A program made the translations under genes and the position numbers. Below, piece by piece: positions 1 to 7,994 of a DNA stretch of 64,000 nt (the first letter of the stretch is position 1; each line of letters starts with the position of its first letter). Location of the stretch: positions 1-64,000 of the forward strand of contig CAZMVB010000022.1 in the NCBI GenBank assembly GCA_964569795.1, in the 5' to 3' direction. This DNA is from JAHJDS01 sp964569795. Its GTDB lineage: Bacteria > Desulfobacterota > Desulfarculia > Desulfarculales > JAHJDS01. The notes under the pieces are model-generated. The model searched no databases, was not told where the DNA came from, and saw nothing but the letters and a program-made list of their open reading frames with translations.

Positions 1-46
1 GCCTTTCACGCCGGCAACACGGGTTCAAATCCCGTTGGGGACGCCA
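1..46 (+). tRNA. tRNA-Glu(UUC), 3' part only (cut by window edge)
   Basis: Base 1 falls in the anticodon stem. Bases 3-9 read CTTTCAC, an anticodon loop with anticodon TTC at 5-7. The T arm follows (CGGG, TTCAAAT, CCCG) and then the acceptor 3' strand and CCA at 44-46. The 5' half lies outside the window. A copy of bases 4-46 with one mismatch occurs at 26871-26913. Confidence 0.85.
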
Positions 47-164
47 TAATATCAAGTACTTAGCTCCTATGCATCAAACCTCCTTTTTAGGGCGGACACA
101 ATTTTATTCATAGGACGCCCCAATCAGGGCTGTTCGGAGGTACCGAATCACTTCAGACCTGACC
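4..164 (+). repeat. Direct repeat copy A: tRNA-Glu 3' half plus downstream flank
   Basis: Bases 4-46 match 26871-26913 at 42 of 43 positions by eye. The flank at about 90-164 also matches about 26957-27030 at roughly four positions in five, with shared blocks such as CATCAGGGCTGTT-like and AGGTACCGAATC sequence. Tyrosine-recombinase elements that use the 3' half of a tRNA as attB leave this arrangement, so this is a candidate attL. No integrase is visible in between, and the unequal divergence of the tRNA part and the flank suggests an old event. Confidence 0.7.
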
Positions 165-560
165 TGCAAAGGGGACAGGCGTCACGTTTGTCTCAGGTGA
201 TCGATCAGCCTAAATAAAGTTACGAACACATGGTGGTACATTTATTTTGAGGCCTGACCAAGTTCGTAGCCTCGCCCAAAAAAAAGGACATTGGCCCCAC
301 TAAGACCGACCTAACCACCCATACCTGCCGGCGACCGTGTTTCTACTCTTTGCTATTGCCGTCCATCGACAACCCATATTTTGTAGGGCAATGTCCGTCA
401 ACGTATGTTCAGGATGAATAATCGGTTCTGTTTGGCCTCACCACCACCAGCCCTCTTTCCATTACCCAGATATTGACAAATGATCTATTTTCGATCTGGA
501 GTCGTCTTCGGGGTGTTGACCAACCTCGGTAGCCCCAGTCACGTTTGCCTGGACCACCCG
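165..560. other. Non-coding stretch after tRNA-Glu
   Basis: No convincing gene is seen. The region is less GC-rich than the genes around it. Bases around 173-196 (GGGGACAGGCGTCACGTTT) resemble sequence often found near REP-associated IS200-like transposases, but no transposase remnant follows. Confidence 0.4.
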
Positions 561-1493
561 TTATCCGTGAATGTCCTTGATCAGGTGGACCAGTTTGTGG
601 TCCCGCCAGCGGGCCAGTTCGGCCGGGCTCCGTTCCTGAAGCTCCTCACGCAGTCCTTGGGCCAATAGTTCCTTGGCCTGGCGCGGCAGTCGTTTCCAGG
701 CGGCCATGTCCTCCCACCAGGACTCGAAGGCCGGTCCCAGGTGGTCGATGAAGTGGTCGATGCCCCCGTCGCCCCCGCCGAGATGATAGGTCAGATGCGG
801 GCCCATCAAGGCCCACCTCAGGCCGGGCCCGCCGCAGACGGCCCGGTCGATGTCCCTGACCGTGGCCACGCCGGCCAGGACCAAGTCGATGGCCTCGCGC
901 CACAGGGCCGCGGCCAGGCGGTTGGCGATGTGCCCGGGGACTTCCTTTTTGAGGACCACGGGCAGCTTGCCCAGTTCTTCGAAAAACAGGGTGGCCTCGG
1001 TCATAACGACCGGAGAGGTAAGCCGGCCCGGGACCAGTTCCACCAGCGGCACCAGGTGGGGCGGATTGAAGGGGTGGGCGATCAGGCAGCGCTCGGGACG
1101 GGTGGTCGCCTTCTGGATTTCGGTCATGAGCAGGCCCGAGGAACTGCTGGCCAGGATCACGTCCGGGGCCGTGCCGGCGTCCAGGGCGCGGTAGACCTCG
1201 TGTTTGACCAGGTAGTCCTCGGCGGCCGACTCCTGGACCCACTGAGCTTCGGCTGCCGCCTCCTCGAGGCTGGCGACCGGGGTCAGCAGTTTGGTCTCGT
1301 CTCCGGTCCTGTCGTCGGTCAGGCCCTGGTCACGTAAAAAGGCCAGCCTTTCCGAGGCCATCCTCACCGCCCGGTCCAGGGCCGCAGGATCGGGGTCGAA
1401 CATCTTGACCCGCATTCCCCGGCTGGCGAAAAAAGCGGCCCAGCTCGCGCCGATCAGACCCGTCCCCACGATGCCGATGTGTTGATACTTCAT
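561..1493 (-). CDS. 3-hydroxyacyl-CoA dehydrogenase family protein (gulonate/carnitine dehydrogenase-like)
   Basis: This 310-residue NAD-dependent 3-hydroxy-acid dehydrogenase has an N-terminal Rossmann motif ([13 protein letters not shown], residues 7-19) and the family signature [13 protein letters not shown] near the middle. A C-terminal helical dimerisation domain follows. The length and single C-terminal domain fit the short L-gulonate/L-carnitine/3-hydroxybutyryl-CoA dehydrogenases rather than the fused FadB type. Expected chemistry is NAD-linked oxidation of a 3-hydroxyacyl-CoA or free 3-hydroxy acid. Its start codon lies within about 15 bases of the truncation point of a decayed sigma-54 activator on the other strand, so its original promoter may have been lost. 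The exact substrate cannot be told. Confidence 0.8.
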   Translation of the reverse strand: MKYQHIGIVGTGLIGASWAAFFASRGMRVKMFDPDPAALDRAVRMASERLAFLRDQGLTDDRTGDETKLLTPVASLEEAAAEAQWVQESAAEDYLVKHEVYRALDAGTAPDVILASSSSGLLMTEIQKATTRPERCLIAHPFNPPHLVPLVELVPGRLTSPVVMTEATLFFEELGKLPVVLKKEVPGHIANRLAAALWREAIDLVLAGVATVRDIDRAVCGGPGLRWALMGPHLTYHLGGGDGGIDHFIDHLGPAFESWWEDMAAWKRLPRQAKELLAQGLREELQERSPAELARWRDHKLVHLIKDIHG

Positions 1494-1499
1494 GTCTGC

Positions 1500-2266
1500 G
1501 ATTTACTTTCTATCCTGTTCGAATCAGAGCTGTTCGGCTATGCCAAGGGCGCCTTTACCGGGGCCCTGTCCCAGGGCAAGCCCGGCAAGTTCGAGCTGGC
1601 CCAGGGCGGCACCATCTTCCTGGACGAGATCGGCGAGATGCCGCTGGAGATGCAGCCCAAGCTCCTCCAGGTGCTCGAGGAAACGGTCTTCGAGCGCGTC
1701 GGCGGCATAACGCCGATCAAGGTGGACTGCCGGGTCATCGCCGCCACCAACCGCAATCTGGACGAAATGCTGGCCGCCGATACCTTTCGCCAGGATCTGT
1801 TCTTGAGACTCAACGTGGTGCCCATCCACATCCCGCCCCTGCGCACCCGGCCGATGGACATCCGCCCCATCACCGACCACCTGATGCAGCAGATCTCCGA
1901 CGACTTCAGCCACGGAGGCTATCGCCTATCCCCCGAGGCCGAGGACATTCTCCTGGCTTACCAGTGGCCCGGCAATGTCCGTGAACTCCATAACGTCCTG
2001 GAGCGGACCCTGTCCCTGATCGAGGGCAACGTCATCCGGGCCGACGACCTGCCCTTTTACTTGCGCCGCGGGACATCGTCCCAGTCCGCCGGCGACCAGT
2101 GGGATCTGCGGTTGCAGTAACGGATGGACGCGGACGCGTTCAGCGAGGTGGTGGAGCTGGCCTGTGAAGCGACCGGGGTGGAAAGGTGACGCCGGGCGAC
2201 GTCTATCGCGCTCGATCTGGCCGCGGTCCCCAAATATCACCTTTTACAGGCGGGGATATTGACATA
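1500..2266 (+). pseudogene. Decayed sigma-54 activator (AAA+ core and Fis HTH remnant)
   Basis: The frame enters an NtrC-family AAA+ domain at [15 protein letters not shown] (the sigma-54 contact loop). It runs through the Walker B segment ([12 protein letters not shown]), sensor I (AATNRNL) and the WPGNVREL motif. The sensory domain and the Walker A GETGTGKE segment are absent, so it could not bind ATP. After a TAA at 2118-2120 the same frame continues with a Fis-like helix-turn-helix (CEATGVER, an in-frame TGA at 2187-2189, then IALDLAAVPKYHLL). The gene is therefore 5'-truncated and carries two nonsense codons. It may once have controlled neighbouring catabolic genes. Confidence 0.85.
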
Positions 2267-2322
2267 TACTGACCGGTGTTATTCATTGGCTGTGACGTTC
2301 GTTGCCCACCAGGAGGCCGCCA

Positions 2323-3093
2323 GTGACCGAAGTCGAATCAGCCAGAGGGATCGAGGGCCGGGTGGTCGTTGTCACCGGTGCCGCCCGGGGACTGGGACGG
2401 GAGATCACCCTGGCTCTGGCCTCCAGGGGGGCCAAGGTGGTGGCGGCCGACATAGAGAAGCCCGCCGAAACCGGCGCCCAGCTCAAGCAGATGGGGGCCC
2501 TATACCTGGCCCTCGAGACCGACGTCGGCGAGGAGGACCGGGTGGCCGAAATGACGGCCAAGACGGTGGCCGAATTCGGGCGGGTGGACGTCCTGGTCAA
2601 CAACGCCGGCATATCCCAGCTCGATTACATCGCCACCCAGGACAGCGACCTCGAGGAGTGGGAGAGGGTGATTCGGGTCAATCTGACCGGGGCCTATTTG
2701 ACCGCAAAGCATGCCGGCCGCCACATGATCGATCAGGGCGGCGGCAACATCATCAACGTCGCCTCGACGGCCGGTCTGTCGGGCGTGCCCCGGGCCCCGG
2801 CCTATTGCGCCTCCAAGGCGGGCCTGATCATGTTGACCAAGAGCCTGGCCCTGGAATGGGCCGAATACAACGTCCGCGTCAACGCCATCGCCCCCCACTA
2901 TCTAGAGACCGAACTTACCACCGGCCTGCGGTCGTCAACCAAAGTGTACAACGGCCTGGCCCGGCAGATACCCCTGAAACGGTTCGCCAAGGCCTCCGAG
3001 ATGATCGGCGCGGTGCTGCTCTTGGCCGGCGATGATTCCAGCTTCATGACCGGATCGGTGATCGTGGTCGACGGCGGGTATTTGGCCAAGTGA
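2323..3093 (+). CDS. Short-chain dehydrogenase/reductase (FabG-like)
   Basis: This is a classical SDR of 256 residues with a Rossmann TGAARGLG motif (19-26), the NNAG motif (93-96) and the catalytic Ser148, Tyr161 and Lys165 (YCASK). The C-terminal VDGGYLAK tail is typical. An in-frame TTG at 2302 lies upstream, but AGGAGG at 2311-2316 sits six bases before the GTG at 2323, so GTG is chosen. The expected role is NAD(P)-dependent oxidation or reduction of a hydroxy/keto group, perhaps on a CoA ester given the neighbours. It is co-directional with the molybdopterin oxidoreductase 111 bases downstream. The substrate is unknown. Confidence 0.85.
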   Translation: MTEVESARGIEGRVVVVTGAARGLGREITLALASRGAKVVAADIEKPAETGAQLKQMGALYLALETDVGEEDRVAEMTAKTVAEFGRVDVLVNNAGISQLDYIATQDSDLEEWERVIRVNLTGAYLTAKHAGRHMIDQGGGNIINVASTAGLSGVPRAPAYCASKAGLIMLTKSLALEWAEYNVRVNAIAPHYLETELTTGLRSSTKVYNGLARQIPLKRFAKASEMIGAVLLLAGDDSSFMTGSVIVVDGGYLAK

Positions 3094-3204
3094 CCGAGGC
3101 ATCGGCCTTGTCGGTGTCGAACTGGGCGACTATAATTCTCCACAAGGCCGGCTCGGGACGGGGGCCGACAGGCGTTGTTGTCAATCGAGCGTTAGGATTG
3201 TAAT

Positions 3205-5256
3205 ATGGGCCGAGTCAAGGAAATCCTGACCGACTGCACCCTTTGTTACCACAGTTGCGGGACCCGGGTGACGGTCGAAGACGGCAGGGCGATCAAGATC
3301 CGGGGCCTGGAAGGGCACCCTGTCAACATGGGCCGGCTGTGCCCCAAAGGGGCCAACGCCCTGGAGGTCATCTACAGCCCCGACCGCCTGACGACCCCCG
3401 TCAAACGCACCAAGGGCGGCTTCCAGCCCGTTACCTGGGAGCAGGCCCTGGAGGAAATCGCCCAAAAGCTCCTGGACATCAGGCAACAATACGGCCCCCA
3501 GGCCCTGGGGTTTTTCTGCGGCTCCATCGGAGTCGAGAACCTCGAACTGGTCAACCTGGTCCATCGCCTCAAGGCGGCCTACGGTTCGCCCAACTTCTTC
3601 TCGGTGGAGAGCGTCTGCTACCGGATGCGCATCCGCACCCGGCAGCTCACCTTCGGCAAGTACCCCGTCGAGGAGCCCGACAGCAACCTCTACATCCTGT
3701 GGGGCCACAACCCCGAACAGTCCGATTTTCCCCTCAAATACTACCTGCGCCGTAACCTGAAAAAAGGCGCCAAACTGGTGGTCATCGACCCTAAACGGAT
3801 CCCCCTGGCCGACAAGGCCGACATGTATTTGCGCATCCGGCCCGGCAGCGACGGCGCCCTGGCCCTGGCCCTGATGAACGTGATCATCGCCGAGGGACTG
3901 CAGGATCAGGATTTTATCGATCGTCATACCCACGGCTTCGACGAGCTGGTCGAGCACGTCAAACCGTTCACGCCCGAGTGGGCCGAGGAGATTACCTGGG
4001 TTCCGGCCAAGCAGATCGTCGCGCTGGCCCGGCTCTACGCCGGCACCGAGGGGGCCAGCATATACCAGGGCACCTGCACCCAGGACCAGACCGCGAACGG
4101 CACCCAGAACAGCCGCGCCTTTGCCGTGCTACAGTCCATCACCGGCAACATTAACGTCCCCGGGGGCTGGGTGACCTGCTCCTTCCCCCGCTTCGGCAGC
4201 ATGTCCCTCCCCGTGGACGGAGACCCCCTGGGCTACGAACAATACCCCATGTTCGTTGAACTCTGGGGACGCAAGACGCCCTACGGCGTGGTGACGATGG
4301 TGCCCGAATCGATCCCCGACAAGCTGCGGGCCTTCTTGGTCGTCGGCGGCAACCCCCTGGTTTCGATGCCGGACTCGAACGCTTTCCGGGAGGCATTCCG
4401 AAAGCTGGACCTGCTCGTGGTCCACGACCTCTTCATGTCCGAGACCGCGCGGGAGGCCCACTACGTGCTGCCGGCCTGCTCGCACCTCGAGAAGTGGGGC
4501 GTGGCCTACACCTACAACGTCTGCCACTCCCTGCCCTTTCTGATGCTGCGAAAAAAAGCCATCGAAACCCTGGGTGAAAGCTGGTCCGAGTGGCGCTTCA
4601 TCACCGAACTGGCCCGATCCATGGGCCTCGGCGAGCAGTTTCCCTGGCGGTCCGAGGAGGAGATGGTGGCCCATCTCCTGGCGCCGACGGGGCTGTCCTT
4701 CGAATACCTGCTCGACGAGAAACCCGGGGGTGACTTCTACGCCGCCAAGAAATACGAAATTGGCGAGGGCGACTTCCGGACGCCCTCGGGCAAGATAGAA
4801 ATCTACAGCGACACCCTGGCCGAAATAGGCTTCGATCCCCTGCCCTCCTACCTGGAGCCCGAGCGGGGGCCCAGGCGGGGCTCGAAGCCGTTCCTGGAAA
4901 AGTATCCCTTGATCCTGTCCACCGGCAGCCGTAACCTCTACTACACCCACTCCCAGTACCGGGCGGTGAAAAAGCTGCACCAGGCCTCCCCCGAGCCCCT
5001 GTCCGCAATCGGCCCCCAAACAGCCGCCGCGTTCGGGGTCAGCGACGGCGACTATGTGAACATCGAAACCAATCGGGGCCGGATCAGGATGAAGGCCAAG
5101 GTCGACGACCGGGTGGCCGAGGGAATCGTCCTCGCCCCCCACGGCTGGGCGGACGAGGCCAATGCCAACCTGCTCACCGACGTCACCTGCCGCGAGCCGA
5201 TCATGGGCTACCCGGACATGAAATCGTTACAGTGCCGCATCGAAAAGGCTGAGTGA
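3205..5256 (+). CDS. Molybdopterin (Mo/W-bisMGD) oxidoreductase, DMSO reductase superfamily
   Basis: This is a 683-residue catalytic subunit. The N-terminal [4Fe-4S] site has Cys11, Cys14, Cys18 and Cys46, and Cys138 (SVCYR) sits where the metal-ligating Cys or Sec of this superfamily is expected. The C-terminal dinucleotide-binding domain is present (about 565-680). There is no twin-arginine signal, which suggests a cytoplasmic enzyme, and no electron-transfer subunit is adjacent. The cysteine spacing resembles short cytoplasmic members including acetylene hydratase, but the residue after Cys14 is Tyr, not the catalytic Asp of acetylene hydratase. A formate-, polysulfide- or substrate-specific hydroxylase-type role cannot be separated by reading. 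Confidence 0.85.
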   Translation: MGRVKEILTDCTLCYHSCGTRVTVEDGRAIKIRGLEGHPVNMGRLCPKGANALEVIYSPDRLTTPVKRTKGGFQPVTWEQALEEIAQKLLDIRQQYGPQALGFFCGSIGVENLELVNLVHRLKAAYGSPNFFSVESVCYRMRIRTRQLTFGKYPVEEPDSNLYILWGHNPEQSDFPLKYYLRRNLKKGAKLVVIDPKRIPLADKADMYLRIRPGSDGALALALMNVIIAEGLQDQDFIDRHTHGFDELVEHVKPFTPEWAEEITWVPAKQIVALARLYAGTEGASIYQGTCTQDQTANGTQNSRAFAVLQSITGNINVPGGWVTCSFPRFGSMSLPVDGDPLGYEQYPMFVELWGRKTPYGVVTMVPESIPDKLRAFLVVGGNPLVSMPDSNAFREAFRKLDLLVVHDLFMSETAREAHYVLPACSHLEKWGVAYTYNVCHSLPFLMLRKKAIETLGESWSEWRFITELARSMGLGEQFPWRSEEEMVAHLLAPTGLSFEYLLDEKPGGDFYAAKKYEIGEGDFRTPSGKIEIYSDTLAEIGFDPLPSYLEPERGPRRGSKPFLEKYPLILSTGSRNLYYTHSQYRAVKKLHQASPEPLSAIGPQTAAAFGVSDGDYVNIETNRGRIRMKAKVDDRVAEGIVLAPHGWADEANANLLTDVTCREPIMGYPDMKSLQCRIEKAE

Positions 5257-5519
5257 CTTCCCGGATCCTGGCCTTGGGAGGTGCCAGGAACATCCTGGTG
5301 CCGACCACGGCCTTTCCATCGGCCAGCCAAGTCCAGCCAAGGCTGGCCCCCGACGACGAGATCATCCCGTGCGCCACTGACGAGGCCATGGAGCGCCTCG
5401 ACCGGGCTGACGTGCTGATTTAAGAAAATGGTTCCCATCACCGCCGAGGTCATCGGCCGGTCGGTGGCCGACTGTGTCGAGCGACTGCGTCCCGGTGAGC
5501 CGCTATTATATCAGACAAA
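5253..5519 (+). pseudogene. Remnant of a D-2-hydroxyacid dehydrogenase N-terminus
   Basis: A GTG overlapping the previous stop codon opens a frame reading VTSRILALGG, then LAPDDEIIPCATDEAMERLD and RADVLI before a TAA at about 5420. After a frame change it continues PITAEVIGRSVADCVERLRPGE. This is the order expected at the N-terminus of D-isomer-specific 2-hydroxyacid dehydrogenases (lability loop, DADVLIV, PITAEVI). Only about 85 residues and no NAD-binding domain remain, so it is a broken fragment. The family call is by pattern only. Confidence 0.5.
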
Positions 5520-5609
5520 TCAAATTTAACTATTTTTATTACCACGGTGTCGCCTTGACACCGGGATTGCCTGGCGCATGAGTGATGCATGCCGCATAAT
5601 TGTTGCATG

Positions 5610-5623
5610 ATTTCTGCAGAAAT
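5610..5623. promoter_or_regulatory. 14-bp perfect palindrome, candidate activator site
   Basis: ATTTCTGCAGAAAT is an exact palindrome in an AT-rich intergenic region, about 110 bases upstream of the sigma-54-like promoter at 5733. Immediately upstream (5575-5609) GCAT/ATGC half-sites recur. The distance is typical of enhancer sites for NtrC-type activators, and one is encoded at 22894-24309. Binding is inferred. Confidence 0.45.
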
Positions 5624-5732
5624 AGTTCAATTAATTCCCGGTCTTACAGATGATTTCAAATAAATACAGGATCATGGAAGTGGACCCGGATTAATTTCAA
5701 TGAAATCAGGCTATTAAATGACAGAAAATAAT

Positions 5733-5749
5733 TGGCACACTATTGGCAC
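5733..5749 (+). promoter_or_regulatory. Sigma-54-like -24/-12 promoter
   Basis: TGGCAC, five bases, then TGGCA places the invariant GG (5734-5735) and GC (5747-5748) at the required 12-base offset. Only the second base of the -12 TTGC box differs from consensus. A transcript starting near 5760 would have a leader of about 50 bases before the GTG at 5813. Sigma-54 control would fit the PAS kinase and NtrC-type regulator at 21.6-24.3 kb. Confidence 0.6.
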
Positions 5750-5812
5750 TGCACAGAGGCGGGCGGGGAACCACAAAAAGCCATTCCAGACAAACTCGGG
5801 GAAGGGGGAACC

Positions 5813-6781
5813 GTGGGAAAATACGTCAAGACCTTCGCCGAAATGAGCAAGCAGGACATCCAGGAGGCCGGCGGCAAGGCGGCCAACCTGGGGGAACTGA
5901 CCAAACACGGCTTCAACGTTCCGGCCGGTTTTTGCGTGACCAGCCAATCGCTCGATTACCACATCGATAAAAACACCCTGCGCCAGCGCATCGACGCCAT
6001 CGTGGCCGGTTTCGATTTCGATGATTTCGAGGGTATTGAAAACAATACGGCCACCATCAGGAGTCTGATCAGCGAGGCCGGGATTCCTCCTGATCTGAAG
6101 CGGGAAATAAGCGACGCCCTGGCTGAACTGCAGAAGCCGGAACCATGTTTCGTGGCCGTTCGCTCCTCGGTGGCGGTCAAGAACAGCAGCATCTCTTCCT
6201 TTCCCGGCATGATGGACACCTACCATTACCTCCAGGACGAAGACGAGATTATCGAGCACATCAAGAAGTGCTGGGCCTCGCTCTGGACCAGCCGGGCGAC
6301 TTTTGACCGGCACCACAAGGAGGTGGACCACAAACTGGGTCTTATCGCCCCGGTGGTGCAGAAGATGGTCAACCCCGAGGTGGCGGGCATCCTGTTCACC
6401 GCCCACCCGGTCAGCAGCGACCGGGCCGAGATGGTGATCGAGGCCAACTGGGGGCTGGGCGAATCGGTGGTTTCGGGAAAATCCATGAACGACTTCTTCC
6501 TGCTGGACCATGCCACGGGCAAGGAAAAGATGCGGCGGGTAGCCAAGAAGACGGTCATGGTCACTTTCAACGAAGAAAGGGGTTTTGGCCGCAAAGAAGT
6601 GGCCGTGGCTCCCGACATGATGGACGCCGAGACCCTGGACCGGCAACAGGTGGAGGAACTGGGGGCCAAGGGTCTCGAGATCGAGGCGGTCTTCGGCTTT
6701 CCCCAGGACATCGAGTGGGCCTATCAACAGGGCGAGCTGTTCATTTTGCAGAGCCGGAACATCCGGACTCTGAAGGAATGA
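5813..6781 (+). CDS. PEP-synthase-like ATP-grasp subunit (phenylphosphate synthase PpsB-like)
   Basis: This 322-residue protein covers only the N-terminal nucleotide-binding half of phosphoenolpyruvate synthase/PPDK. Visible features are GGKAANLGEL near the start, the VPAGF segment, the VRSSVAVKNSS...FPGMMDTY region, the KMVNPEVAGILFT segment and the closing LFILQSRN. The phospho-histidine domain is missing; a separate gene at 19284-20984 supplies it. In Thauera phenylphosphate synthase the same two halves are separate subunits that phosphorylate phenol with ATP. A GTG at 5813 preceded by GGGGGAA is preferred over the TTG at 5732, which lies inside the promoter. The phosphoryl acceptor is not known. 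Confidence 0.8.
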   Translation: MGKYVKTFAEMSKQDIQEAGGKAANLGELTKHGFNVPAGFCVTSQSLDYHIDKNTLRQRIDAIVAGFDFDDFEGIENNTATIRSLISEAGIPPDLKREISDALAELQKPEPCFVAVRSSVAVKNSSISSFPGMMDTYHYLQDEDEIIEHIKKCWASLWTSRATFDRHHKEVDHKLGLIAPVVQKMVNPEVAGILFTAHPVSSDRAEMVIEANWGLGESVVSGKSMNDFFLLDHATGKEKMRRVAKKTVMVTFNEERGFGRKEVAVAPDMMDAETLDRQQVEELGAKGLEIEAVFGFPQDIEWAYQQGELFILQSRNIRTLKE

Positions 6782-6797
6782 CAACACCGTAATGTGG

Positions 6798-6813
6798 CCC
6801 GCCCGTTGGCGGG
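6798..6813 (+). other. Intercistronic hairpin
   Basis: CCCGCC, loop CGTT, GGCGGG forms a six-pair GC stem between the ATP-grasp subunit gene and the amidohydrolase gene. No T-run follows, so an mRNA-processing or stabilising element is more likely than a terminator. Confidence 0.4.
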
Positions 6814-6866
6814 GTGATTGAACCGATTGGAAGCCAAGCAGAAACATTGAAAGGAGAGAAACGAAT

Positions 6867-7898
6867 ATGGCACAAAGAACCGTAGATGCACACAACCATT
6901 GGTACCCCAAAGAGTATTTGGATTACCTGGTGAGCCGCGGCTCTGACCAGTCCCCTTACATGCGTCACGACGGCGGCAGCCACTACCGGGGCTACTACAA
7001 GGGCGTTGCCTGCGCCCACATCGACCGGCCCGGCCACTACGACCTGGAGGCCCGGATCAAGGACCTGGACGCGGCCGGCCTGGACACCCAGTTGATCAGC
7101 GTCACCATCCCGGGCCCCGAGACCCTGGAACCCGATCAGGGCGTCTATTGGGCCAAAAAGTGCAACGACGCCCTCCAAAAGGCCACCGAGGGCTATCCGG
7201 GACGGTTCTATTTCCTGGCCACTCTGCCCTGGCAGGTGCCTGACGAGGCGGCCAAGGAATTGGAGCGGTGCCATGACCTGGGCTGCGTCGGGGTCCAGAT
7301 GTTCTCCAACTTCAACGGCGAGCCGGTCTGGCTGGACAAGTTCCACGGCATCTACGCCCTGGCCGACAAGTGGGAGCTGCCCATGCTGGTCCACCCGGCC
7401 AATCCCCTGACCGCCGAGGTCATGGACATGATGAAGATCCCCTACCAGCTCTGGGGCTACACCCTGGACACCTCCCTGGCCGTGGTGAGCATGATCTTCC
7501 AGGGTCTGTTCGAAAAGTTCAAGAAGCTGACCCTGGTCCACGGCCACCTGGGGGGCATGGTGCCCTACTTCGTCCGCCGCCTGGCCGACTCCTACAAGGG
7601 CTACGGCAAGGAATGGGGCATCTCTGACCTGTCCGAGTCGCCCGACGAGACCTACCGCAAGCGGGTTTACCCGGACACCACCTCCTTTTACCTGCCGGCC
7701 ATGAAGTGCTGTCTGGAGTGGGTCGGCCCGGGCCAGATGTGCATCGGCACCGACTACGCCCACCGGGTGGGCGACCCCGAGGGCGCCATCAAGGCGGTCA
7801 AGGACCTGGGCGATCAGGTCGGCCTGAGCCCGGAGGAGATCGACATGATCCTGGGCGCCAACCTGGAGAAGCTGTTCAAGCTTCCGCCGATGCCCTGA
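6867..7898 (+). CDS. Amidohydrolase family 2 protein (ACMSD/gamma-resorcylate decarboxylase-like)
   Basis: This 343-residue TIM-barrel metalloenzyme starts at an ATG preceded by AAAGGAGAG. Metal-site residues are visible: the His9-x-His11 pair (DAHNH), His176 (LVHPAN), the LVHGHLGG histidine and Asp296 (GTDYAH). These are the ligands of the aminocarboxymuconate-semialdehyde decarboxylase family, whose members perform non-oxidative decarboxylation, reversible carboxylation of phenols, or hydrolysis. It lies between the split kinase subunit and a HAD protein, so it probably acts on the same cyclic substrate. Carboxylation, decarboxylation and ring hydrolysis all remain possible. Confidence 0.8.
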   Translation: MAQRTVDAHNHWYPKEYLDYLVSRGSDQSPYMRHDGGSHYRGYYKGVACAHIDRPGHYDLEARIKDLDAAGLDTQLISVTIPGPETLEPDQGVYWAKKCNDALQKATEGYPGRFYFLATLPWQVPDEAAKELERCHDLGCVGVQMFSNFNGEPVWLDKFHGIYALADKWELPMLVHPANPLTAEVMDMMKIPYQLWGYTLDTSLAVVSMIFQGLFEKFKKLTLVHGHLGGMVPYFVRRLADSYKGYGKEWGISDLSESPDETYRKRVYPDTTSFYLPAMKCCLEWVGPGQMCIGTDYAHRVGDPEGAIKAVKDLGDQVGLSPEEIDMILGANLEKLFKLPPMP

Positions 7899-7994
7899 CC
7901 TCGAACCAAGCCCGGCCGGCCGCCTCACCCCGATCCCGACCCGGGCGGGGCGGCCGAACCGGTCGTTTCCGGCCCCAAAGGACAGGGGAACTTG

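Noticed and set aside
165..560. IS200/REP-type insertion remnant near 173-196
   Set aside because: A single GGGGACAGGC-like word is not enough; no transposase fragment or matching opposite end was found.
2187..2189. In-frame TGA in the sigma-54 activator remnant as a selenocysteine codon
   Set aside because: The frame already has a TAA upstream and a truncated front. No SECIS-like hairpin or redox motif surrounds it.
3205..5256. Acetylene hydratase identity for the molybdopterin enzyme
   Set aside because: Cysteine spacing is similar, but the residue after the second cysteine is Tyr rather than the catalytic Asp.
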